Source of the DNA: Sorangium aterium
GTDB lineage: Bacteria; Myxococcota_A; Polyangia; Polyangiales; Polyangiaceae
Direction of reading: 5' to 3'
NCBI RefSeq assembly: GCF_028368935.1
Contig: NZ_JAQNDK010000002.1
Span: 1-64,000, forward strand
Length of the DNA stretch: 64,000 nucleotides
Of the stretch, positions 55,388 to 62,832 are shown piece by piece (the first letter of the stretch is position 1; every line of letters begins with the position of its first letter). Under the pieces are notes generated by a model, which saw only the letters and a list, made by a program, of their open reading frames with translations, ran no database searches and was not told where the DNA came from. The position numbers and the translations under genes are program-made.

Positions 55388-57538
55388 TCAGAAGGTGAAG
55401 TTCAGGGCTGCGCCGAAGCGGAACCAGCGCATCGCCGCCGGGTCGTCCCGAATCTCGTGGCCGAGCGCGCCCTCGACCCGAAGGTCGATGTTGGGCAGGC
55501 TCGGGACCATGCCCGAGGTGAGGCCAATGGAGAGCCCGCCTTCGGCATACGGAGACGTTCGCGCCGGCACGGGCGCTCGCGGATCGGTCATCTCGTCGCG
55601 CAGCTGATGGTAGACACCGCCGGTCCCGAAGAGGCCGAAGGTGGCGGCGAAGTTCGCCGGCGATGTGCGCCACTCGAGCGCTGCCGTCGCGCCGAGCAGG
55701 AGCGCTTCCCGATGGAGCGGGGCCAGGGTCGACAGATAAATGCCCTGCGCGCCGAGGCGCAGCTCGAGCTGGCGTTGGCGCGTAAGGGGAAGCCCGACGG
55801 TGAAGGCGCCACCGAGCGCAATCGCGCTGCCCCCGGGAAAAAGCATACCGCCGCCGAGGAGCTCGAGCCGGTAGTCCGGCGACCGCCGCGTGATCCCGTT
55901 GAGCGCGACGGAGCACCCGGGGAACGCGGCCTCCAGAAAGAGCTGGGCAAAACGGAAGTGCCGCTCGTTGTACTGCGCGAAGCGACCGTAACTATGGTGG
56001 TCGCCCAGCTGCGTCAGGTCGGTCCGCACGCGCTCGTCGCGCGCCCACTGAGGGACGCGCTGCCGCACCGCGGGATCGTCCTCGCGGTACTCGTCCCCCA
56101 TCCCGAGGAGCTGGTGGCCCGACTCGTGGACAATGAATCCGGTGTTCATGTCCCGCGCGCAGATCGTGCCGGCGTCGCCGCGCCCGCCGCGATTGACGAC
56201 GTTCACGGTCTTATTGGGGCTCGAGGCATCGAGCGTCGCAGCGGGGACGATCTCGATGTCTCGGTTGGCGCAGTTGTTCTCGCACCCCGTGATCCGCGCG
56301 GTGAACTGGTCGCGCAGTCCCGCATTGACCGCGGCGACGTACTCGCGCCCGATCTCCTGGACCCGCGCGGCGGAGAGCGGGGTCACCGCGGTCGTGCTGG
56401 CCGGCTCCTCGCAGATGCCCGGGGTCCCCGATGTCGCCTGCTGGACGAAGTTGAACTTGTACGGGAGCCTCATCTGGCAAGTCTGCGCGTCGAATTGCAC
56501 GGCGACCTCGCCCTGGCTGATGCTCTGCTGCGGAGTGCTCCCCACCGCGGGCGCGAACTCTTCCCGATGGACCGTGCCCGAGATGGTGTCCCCGGACCGG
56601 GTGGGCGCGCTCTGGACGGTCTCCACGAAGTCCGTGGTGCCACCGCCCGAGCGATCCTGGAACCTCCTCTGTCGGAACGGGGCCGCCTGGCGGGTGATGA
56701 CGCCGCGGCCCGCGCCGCCTTGTCGCTGGACGACGTGCGCGAGCTCGTGCGCGAGGAGCCTCGCTCCTTCGTGTGTGGACGGCGCGAACTCACCGCGCGC
56801 AAAGGCGATGTCGTCGCCGAGCGAGAAGGCGCGCGCGTGGATCGCGTCCGCCGCGTCGGCCGCGCGCGCGTGGTCGTGGATGCGCACGCGCGAGAAATCG
56901 TGCTGGAAGCGTGGCTCGAAGAAGCTCCGGACGCCGGGCGACATCGGCGCTCCGCCCTCCGCGACCGCCGCCGCTGCCGCGCCAGCGCCCGCGGCCGCCA
57001 GCCCGCGCGCGTCCGGCTTGGTCAGGACGACCCCGTCCTGCTCCTCCTCGTGCGCGGCGCATGCGCCGCACTTGCGGCGGATGACGGGCGCTGGCGCCGC
57101 CGCGGCGCTCTCGCCGCGCGCGGGCGGCGCGGCCGGATCCAGGGCAGGCGCCGGCATCCGCATGACCGCGTCCGCGAGCCGATCCGCCTCGTGCTCGAGC
57201 GGGTCGTCCACGGAGCCCACCCTCAGCTTCGGTTGAACCGCGCGCGCGGCGCCTTCGCTGGCGGGAGACGGCGGAGCCGAGAAGCGCCGCGCGAGCGTGA
57301 CGCCCCCGGGCGCACGCGGAGAGGGCGTGTCGCCGCGCGGCGCCGCCGAGGAGGAGCGCTGTCGAGAGCATTCGCCGCATACGGGGGCCGCGGAGATGGC
57401 CCCGGGCTCCACCCCTGCCGCGCTCACGCCTCGGGTCGCTCCCGGAGACGGCGCCCGCCAGAGGGGGAGCTGCGCGCGCACCGCGCGATTCGCGATCGCG
57501 GGCTGCATTCCTCGAGCCAGCTCTCGGACATCAAACAT
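55388..57538 (-). CDS. DUF4157 (eCIS core) protein with second metzincin-like motif, putative cargo
   Basis: 716 residues. DPLEHEADRLADAVMRMPAP (112 onward), two CxxC pairs (CGEC 54-57, CGAC 157-160) and the block MSPGVRSFFEPRFQHDFSRVRIHDHA ... THEGARLLAHELAHVVQ (199-271; HELAH 264-268) define DUF4157, which marks proteins loaded by eCIS. A second domain at about 370-530 has HESGHQLLGMGD (471-482), an HExxHxxGxxD metzincin-like zinc site with DEY following. The last 160 residues are Gly-rich beta strands (LGGGMLFPGGSAIALGGAFTVG ... WFRFGAALNFTF) like a small outer-membrane barrel. A cargo protease or surface peptidase is inferred. Confidence 0.85.
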   Translation of the reverse strand: MFDVRELARGMQPAIANRAVRAQLPLWRAPSPGATRGVSAAGVEPGAISAAPVCGECSRQRSSSAAPRGDTPSPRAPGGVTLARRFSAPPSPASEGAARAVQPKLRVGSVDDPLEHEADRLADAVMRMPAPALDPAAPPARGESAAAAPAPVIRRKCGACAAHEEEQDGVVLTKPDARGLAAAGAGAAAAAVAEGGAPMSPGVRSFFEPRFQHDFSRVRIHDHARAADAADAIHARAFSLGDDIAFARGEFAPSTHEGARLLAHELAHVVQRQGGAGRGVITRQAAPFRQRRFQDRSGGGTTDFVETVQSAPTRSGDTISGTVHREEFAPAVGSTPQQSISQGEVAVQFDAQTCQMRLPYKFNFVQQATSGTPGICEEPASTTAVTPLSAARVQEIGREYVAAVNAGLRDQFTARITGCENNCANRDIEIVPAATLDASSPNKTVNVVNRGGRGDAGTICARDMNTGFIVHESGHQLLGMGDEYREDDPAVRQRVPQWARDERVRTDLTQLGDHHSYGRFAQYNERHFRFAQLFLEAAFPGCSVALNGITRRSPDYRLELLGGGMLFPGGSAIALGGAFTVGLPLTRQRQLELRLGAQGIYLSTLAPLHREALLLGATAALEWRTSPANFAATFGLFGTGGVYHQLRDEMTDPRAPVPARTSPYAEGGLSIGLTSGMVPSLPNIDLRVEGALGHEIRDDPAAMRWFRFGAALNFTF

Positions 57539-57541
57539 GGA

Positions 57542-57560
57542 GATACGGTAACAGCGTATC
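57542..57560. promoter_or_regulatory. Small dyad before the DUF4157 start
   Basis: GATACG and CGTATC separated by GTAACAG (arms 57542-57547 and 57555-57560) lie four bases upstream of the DUF4157 start codon, over the region where a Shine-Dalgarno would be. No Shine-Dalgarno is seen. The dyad could regulate translation or bind a repressor; weak evidence only. Confidence 0.3.
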
Positions 57561-57586
57561 AGACCGATGTCGACGCGCGATATGCG

Positions 57587-58294
57587 CTAGTCCTTCTCCT
57601 TCTCCTTCTCCTTCTCCTTCTCCTTCTCCGGTTCCGGGCCGGCGATGGGCTGGTCGCAGATCGCGCGCTCGGTATCGGTGACGCAGCCGAGGTCGAGGAC
57701 CTCGGCGCGGCTCGAGGTCGCGCTCTGACAGAGGCGGTGCATGCCGCTCGGACCGCATTCGTCGCGGAGATCGACGAGGGTCGAGCAGTCCCGCGCCACG
57801 ATCCGCTCGTGGCTCAGGCCCCGCTGCGCGCTGTGCGCGTCGGAGTGCGCGTCGGAGTGCGCGTCGGACCCGCTCGCGAGCCGATATTCGAGCCATGCAA
57901 TGCGGTACGAGTCCCCCGCGCCTCGTCCGATCACCGCGAAGCGCCGCCCGGATCCATCGGTGAAGTTGCCCGTCCAGATAGCGACGAACGGGCTCCGCGC
58001 CCTCGATGCGTCGAGGATGCGTGCGCGGGTCTGCTCGGCGCAGGCATGGCCGCAGACGCCGCGGCGCGCGTCGTCGCGGAGCTCCTGCGCTGCGCCGCGC
58101 GCCTCAGGCTCCGATCCGGAGAGCATCTCCGGGATCACGCGCTCGAGCGTGCACGGCTCCGGCGGCCGCGCCCCAGGCGGCGTGCGTCCGCGCGCTTGTC
58201 CGCACGCGAACGACAGCGCGCTGCCCGCGATAACGAGCGTCCACGCGCAGTGCGTCCCCCACGCCGCCCTCCCCATCGACGCGCTTTGTACCAT
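57587..58294 (-). CDS. Exported lipoprotein-like protein with Glu/Lys tail
   Basis: About 235 residues from ATG 58294 (MVQSASMGRAAWG); ATG 58276 and a longer frame to 58378 are alternatives and no ribosome binding site settles it. A hydrophobic stretch TLVIAGSALSFACG gives a lipobox-like Cys. The mature part has eight cysteines in short loops (CTLERVIPEML, GVCGHACAEQ, CSTLVDLRDECG, LCQSAT). Near the C-terminus are three SDAH repeats, and the protein ends in an alternating Glu/Lys tail of about 12 residues. First gene of the unit with DUF4157 and AAA+. No family recognised. Confidence 0.65.
   Translation of the reverse strand: MVQSASMGRAAWGTHCAWTLVIAGSALSFACGQARGRTPPGARPPEPCTLERVIPEMLSGSEPEARGAAQELRDDARRGVCGHACAEQTRARILDASRARSPFVAIWTGNFTDGSGRRFAVIGRGAGDSYRIAWLEYRLASGSDAHSDAHSDAHSAQRGLSHERIVARDCSTLVDLRDECGPSGMHRLCQSATSSRAEVLDLGCVTDTERAICDQPIAGPEPEKEKEKEKEKEKD
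57591..57629. repeat. TCCTTC hexanucleotide microsatellite
   Basis: Six and a half copies of TCCTTC, antisense, encode the Glu/Lys tail of the lipoprotein, ending one base from its stop codon. Each copy is two codons, so length changes alter the tail without frameshifting. Slippage is plausible here. Confidence 0.9.
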
Positions 58295-58434
58295 CACGGT
58301 GGAACATACACCAGCGGCGCTGCGCGCATCGAGGACACGCGGCTTCAGGCGCCGGCGCGCAAACGCCCGATCCATCAAGGAAAGGCGCGCGTGCTCGTCG
58401 ACGCCGACGCCTTGCCTGTACGGATCTCCTACGG

Positions 58435-61400
58435 ATGTGGCTATGGCGCGATCCCGCGCCGGGAGCCGGCCTTTGTCCTCGCGAGGGCCGACGCGGTGAT
58501 CTATGCTGCATCCGCGTGCGCGAGACGATAACAGCGGCCAATGCGGCGCGCTCCGACGCGCGGGATACGCAGGTCAGGAGCGCGCGTGTAGGCGCCGAGA
58601 CGCCCGAAGCGTCGCCACAGGCCCACGCCGTCGTCTCGCCGGTGCACATGCGCGGCTTTCGAAGTCGCCTGGAGTCCCGTGTCCGCGCCGCCGCCGATGC
58701 CGAGCTGCGCGACGTGGGGCGAACCGCGGAGGGGTGTCCATTCATCGAAGCGTGGCTCGCGTATTACGTGAACGCGTCCGACGAGCATCTCGAGCGCGCC
58801 ATTCGCGTCTACGCGCGACCCCGCGAGCCCACGTTGGACGGGTATCTCTCCGCCGTCGATGAGCGAATCCGCCTCTCCGTGCGCAGGTGGCGCGCGAGCG
58901 GGGCGCTCGATACGCCGCCCGGCCCGGGGCCGGCCGTCCCGCGCGATCTCGCGACGCTCGGACCGGGGCGGCCGGTCGCGTCGGCGCTCCAGGGCGACGT
59001 GGAGCGCGATCTCGGCTTGCCGCTCGCCGATATCCGCGTGCACGAAGGTCCAGCGGCCGCCGCGGTCGCCGCCCGGCACGGCGCGCATGCGCTGTCCTTC
59101 GGGTCGGACATCGTGCTCGGGTCGCCGCGGGCGATCCCGCGCGACCTCCTCCTCCTGCATGAGCTCGCGCACGCCGCGCAGCAGCGGCCGTCGCCCCGGG
59201 GCGCTTCGGCGGGGGCCGCGGCGCTCGAGCGCGACGCGGATCGCACGGCGATGGGCCTCTTTGGCCGACGCGCGCTGAGCACGGGCGACGCGAGCCTTGC
59301 GGAGCTCCACGCGCACGCCGAGCTGCACGGCGTCGCGGCCGCCGCGCTGGACGACGCGCGCGCCAGCCCGCGCCCGCGCCTCGTGAGCCCGCTCGGATTG
59401 CACCGCTGCGGGGGCGACGCCGACGAGGAGGCGAGCCAGGCGACCGCCACCAGCGCTCCGCCCGCGCGCGCCCCCGATGCGGCGGCGAGCCAGGGGCCCG
59501 TCGGGTCGAGCCAGGGGACCGTCGCGACGGGGACAGCGCAGCCGGCGGTCTCGCTGCCGGGGTCCAGCGCGGCGCCCACGCCCCCCCAGGGGCTCACCGC
59601 GCTCCAGTCGGAGCTCGATCTCGTCGCGGAGCGCCTCGGTCGCCTCGCGAGCGAGCGCTCGTCCGACACCGCGCTCGCGACGGCGATCACCGGAGCGCGA
59701 ACCGAGCTCGCGAGCACGCGCGCGCAGCTCGTCGGCGGCACGGCCGACGCCGAGCGCGTCCGCACCGCCCTCGAGATCCTCGAGCGCCTCGAGACCATCT
59801 TCCCCTTGCTCGACGAGCAGGAGCGCGCGCTCGCGGGCCGCTCGGAGCACCTCAGCGCCGTGTCCGCGGTGCGGGCCAGCTATATGCAGGCGCTCGGCCG
59901 CCTCTTCGCGGCCGACGCGCGCGCCACCTTCGACGCCGCGGAAGCCGCGGCGCAGCGCCTGCCGCGCGCGCTCGTGAACGTGGATCTCGACGCGATCGAG
60001 CGGCACGCGGCGCTCAACCGGGAACACCTGCTCCCGTCGCAGCGGCTCGGCGATTGGATGCAGGAGATGCGCACGCGCCTCGACGCGCTGGAGGCGCGCA
60101 GGACGGCGTCGACGTCCGCGTCCACCCTCGCGAGCGAAGCCGAGCTCGTGCAGCTCGGACTCGAGGGCATGGAGCAGTACGACCGCTATCTCCGCGCGTT
60201 CGAGTTCATGCTCCGGAACCGCCCGGGGGTGCTGGACACCCCGACCGTCAGCGCGATGAACCGCCTCCGTGATCGTATGGAGGCGATCCGGCTCGCGTTC
60301 TACGCCGGGAACGTCGCTGACCTGCGCGCCCGCGTGACGAGCGTCCGGGAGGACGAGCACATCGACACGTTCTACCGCGCGCTCCCGGGGATGATGGGCA
60401 CGACGCGGCTGATCGCGCGGATCGGGGTCGCGTACATCGCGGCGCTCGCGACCGGCGGCGTCGGAGGCATCTTCGCCGGCGGAGCGCGGGCCGCGGCGAC
60501 GGGGATCACGGTCCGTGGCGCGCTCAGCTTTGCCGGCACCGTCGCGCTGGAGACGCTCGTGTTCACGGGGGTGAACACGACGCTCAACACGTTCCTCTTC
60601 GGAGACCGACCCACGTTCGGCAGCGTGCTCCGCGATCTGGCGTGGAACGCAGGCTTGTTCACCGTTCTCCGCGCGACCGGCGCCGCGACGACGCGCGGCC
60701 TGCGCGCCGCGGAGCTCGAGGTGCTCTCCGGACCGCTTCACCTCGTCACGCCGTTCCCGATCCTCCAGGGGTACGGCATCCTCCGCTTCCGCGCGGAGCG
60801 CGGCCGGTGGCCGTCGCGCGCCGAGCTTGGCCAGATGACGGCGGAGAACGTGCTCACGATGGTGGCGCTCTCCGTCGGCCTGCGCGTCGTGCAGCGCTGG
60901 ACGGCCTCTCGGCCCGACTCCGCGCTCCGCCGCTTCCGTGACGCGTACGGGCTCCGTTTCTCCGGGCTCGAGGCGGTGCGCGCGCGCCTGCAGTCCGAGA
61001 TCGCGGCGCTCGAGCAGCGCGGGGCGCCGGACGCCGAGATCGAGGCGGCGCGCGGCCGCCTGGAGGCGCTCGAGCGCGAGTTCCAGGCGCTCATGCGCGA
61101 GGTGCAGGCCGATCGGCGCGTCAACCTCGACGACCTGCGGAACGAGCTCGACACGATCCGCGACATGGCCGACGCGACGGGCTCCGAGCTGCTCGCGAGC
61201 GCGCTCGGGATCCCGGAGGCGGTCGCGCTCGAGCGCGCGGGGGCGCGCAGCCACACGTACGCGTCGGGGACGACGGGGTTGCTCTACGATGCGCTGAGGG
61301 CCGCCGGCGCGATCGTCACGAGGACGCAAGATCCGGCGACGGGCTTGCGTACGGTGGAGGCACGCTTCGGGAGCGAGCGCCCCATCCTCTTCCGGGAGCG

Positions 61401-62328
61401 CCCGGCCGGCGAGATCCGCATCGACCCGACGGGCGCCGACGTCCAGCTGCTGTTCACCGAGCTCTCGGTCACTCGCGCGGAAGCGCAGCGGATGCTGCTC
61501 CGCATGATGACCGAGCACCTGGCGCGCGAACCGACGCGGGACTTCGCGTGGGCGCTCACGCAGGTGCGGCGCCAGGTGCGAGACCTCCTCGCGCGCCCCG
61601 GGGCGCGGGCGTCCGCCCAGGAGCTCCTCCTCGACCTGAGCAGGACGGGGCGCCTGCGCGCGGCCGCCGACCCCGCGCTCGTCACCGAATCGACGCAGCT
61701 CGAGACCGCCGGCATCCTCACTTCGCCCGAGTGGCTCGACGCCAGGAGCGCGCCGCAGTTCGAGGGGGTCGTGACCGAATGGCTGGCGCGCGTCCGCGTG
61801 ACGGTGCCGCCAGGAGGCCGGATCTTGCGCCGGATCCGGTTCGTAGGGGACGCGTTCACCGACGCCGCGGGCACGACGCCGTTCGCCCGGAGGAACGGGC
61901 GTCCGCTCGTGAACACCGACATCACCGAGCTCGACTACGCCGCTGTCATTTCCAGTGGCACCTCGATCGAAGTGCACACCGTGGCCAACGTGAAGGCGGG
62001 CCGTACGCAGGCTGCCGACGCAGCGGCTCAGAATCGAAGCGCCCTCGCCGTCATTCGCGGCCCGACAGCGGCCGGGCTGCCGCAGGTCACCATCGACGGT
62101 CGACCTGCATTCGCTCGGATAACCCGCGTCACCGCGCTGGACGGCGCGACCGAGGTGGATCTCACGGGACAGCTGACCGAGGCGCCCGGCGGCGCGGCGG
62201 TGGAGCAGACGATCGGGCCCCAGGGGGGGAGGGGCTACACGGCCGCGGTGCCATTCGGACGAACCCAGATACGCGATCTGGCGCAGCTCCTCGTCGAGCG
62301 TCAGCTCATCACCTCGGGACGGTACTAG
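58435..62328 (+). CDS. Giant DUF4157 (eCIS core) protein, putative toxin cargo
   Basis: Up to 1297 residues; start uncertain (ATG 58435, or GTG 58516 giving 1270). Residues about 175-250 are a diverged DUF4157 (RPVASALQGDVERDLGLPLADIRVHEGPAAAAVAARHGAHALSFGSDIVLG ... LLHELAHAAQQ; HELAH 242-246), preceded by a helical stretch. A Ser/Thr/Pro linker (330-390) then a long helical part (390-640), a hydrophobic stretch about 658-725 that may insert in membranes (ARIGVAYIAALATGGVGGIFAGG), more helices, and a C-terminal domain from about 1125 (FVGDAFTDAAGT, DITELDYAAVISSGTSIEVHTVANVKAG). I do not recognise the C-terminal domain. Divergent from the lipoprotein gene; the small gene behind it is a candidate immunity gene. 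Confidence 0.8.
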   Translation: MWLWRDPAPGAGLCPREGRRGDLCCIRVRETITAANAARSDARDTQVRSARVGAETPEASPQAHAVVSPVHMRGFRSRLESRVRAAADAELRDVGRTAEGCPFIEAWLAYYVNASDEHLERAIRVYARPREPTLDGYLSAVDERIRLSVRRWRASGALDTPPGPGPAVPRDLATLGPGRPVASALQGDVERDLGLPLADIRVHEGPAAAAVAARHGAHALSFGSDIVLGSPRAIPRDLLLLHELAHAAQQRPSPRGASAGAAALERDADRTAMGLFGRRALSTGDASLAELHAHAELHGVAAAALDDARASPRPRLVSPLGLHRCGGDADEEASQATATSAPPARAPDAAASQGPVGSSQGTVATGTAQPAVSLPGSSAAPTPPQGLTALQSELDLVAERLGRLASERSSDTALATAITGARTELASTRAQLVGGTADAERVRTALEILERLETIFPLLDEQERALAGRSEHLSAVSAVRASYMQALGRLFAADARATFDAAEAAAQRLPRALVNVDLDAIERHAALNREHLLPSQRLGDWMQEMRTRLDALEARRTASTSASTLASEAELVQLGLEGMEQYDRYLRAFEFMLRNRPGVLDTPTVSAMNRLRDRMEAIRLAFYAGNVADLRARVTSVREDEHIDTFYRALPGMMGTTRLIARIGVAYIAALATGGVGGIFAGGARAAATGITVRGALSFAGTVALETLVFTGVNTTLNTFLFGDRPTFGSVLRDLAWNAGLFTVLRATGAATTRGLRAAELEVLSGPLHLVTPFPILQGYGILRFRAERGRWPSRAELGQMTAENVLTMVALSVGLRVVQRWTASRPDSALRRFRDAYGLRFSGLEAVRARLQSEIAALEQRGAPDAEIEAARGRLEALEREFQALMREVQADRRVNLDDLRNELDTIRDMADATGSELLASALGIPEAVALERAGARSHTYASGTTGLLYDALRAAGAIVTRTQDPATGLRTVEARFGSERPILFRERPAGEIRIDPTGADVQLLFTELSVTRAEAQRMLLRMMTEHLAREPTRDFAWALTQVRRQVRDLLARPGARASAQELLLDLSRTGRLRAAADPALVTESTQLETAGILTSPEWLDARSAPQFEGVVTEWLARVRVTVPPGGRILRRIRFVGDAFTDAAGTTPFARRNGRPLVNTDITELDYAAVISSGTSIEVHTVANVKAGRTQAADAAAQNRSALAVIRGPTAAGLPQVTIDGRPAFARITRVTALDGATEVDLTGQLTEAPGGAAVEQTIGPQGGRGYTAAVPFGRTQIRDLAQLLVERQLITSGRY

Positions 62329-62330
62329 CC

Positions 62331-62816
62331 ATGGCGATCGAGCTCTCTATTTTCCTCCTGCCGCCGGGCGGGGCGGCGCCGCCCCGCCTGCCGGAAGAAG
62401 ACGGCATCCCCAGGGTGGTCGACGGGGGCGGCGCGCGCGTCCACGACGCGCTCGACCTCTCCGACGCGCTCGGCCGCTTGCACCCGGTCGCGCGCGCGCT
62501 CATCGAGCGGAACGACGCTGCGGAGCCCGAGGAGCGACGCTTCGCCGCGTCGGAGCTCTCGCCGCTCTGCGCCTTGGTCGACGACGTCGGCGCTCGCCTG
62601 CGCGTGTGCGTGGACGACGCCGATCGCCCCCTCCGCCCTGCCGCCGAGCCGCTCCTCGACGCCGGCGTCTGCGTCGAGAGCGCAGGTCGCCTGGTCCTCG
62701 TGCGGAGCGGCCACGGCCTGCTCCGCGTGATCGACGATCTGGATGACGTCCGCCGGGCGCTCTCCTGGGCCGAGTCGCACGGATGGGCCGTCGCGTGCGA
62801 CTTCGACCTCCCGTGA
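62331..62816 (+). CDS. Small acidic protein, candidate immunity partner
   Basis: 161 residues; starts two bases after the stop of the giant DUF4157 gene. Acidic with many Asp/Glu (DDVGARLRVCVDDADRPLRP, DDLDDVRRALSWAESHGWAVACDFDLP). The pattern of a short acidic cytosolic protein directly behind a large toxin candidate is typical of immunity proteins. No family recognised. Role is inference from order and spacing. Confidence 0.65.
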   Translation: MAIELSIFLLPPGGAAPPRLPEEDGIPRVVDGGGARVHDALDLSDALGRLHPVARALIERNDAAEPEERRFAASELSPLCALVDDVGARLRVCVDDADRPLRPAAEPLLDAGVCVESAGRLVLVRSGHGLLRVIDDLDDVRRALSWAESHGWAVACDFDLP

Positions 62817-62832
62817 CGCTCATGCTGCTGCC

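Noticed and set aside
58435-58515. Extra N-terminal 27 residues of the giant DUF4157 protein
   Set aside because: Not rejected as impossible, but the composition (WLWRDPAPGAGLCPREG) is unlike a protein start; the GTG at 58516 may be the true start.
61920-62010. PD-(D/E)xK nuclease motif in the giant DUF4157 protein C-terminus
   Set aside because: TELDYAAVI ... IEVHTVANVK looks like it loosely, but the E-x-K spacing is wrong; I leave the domain unassigned.
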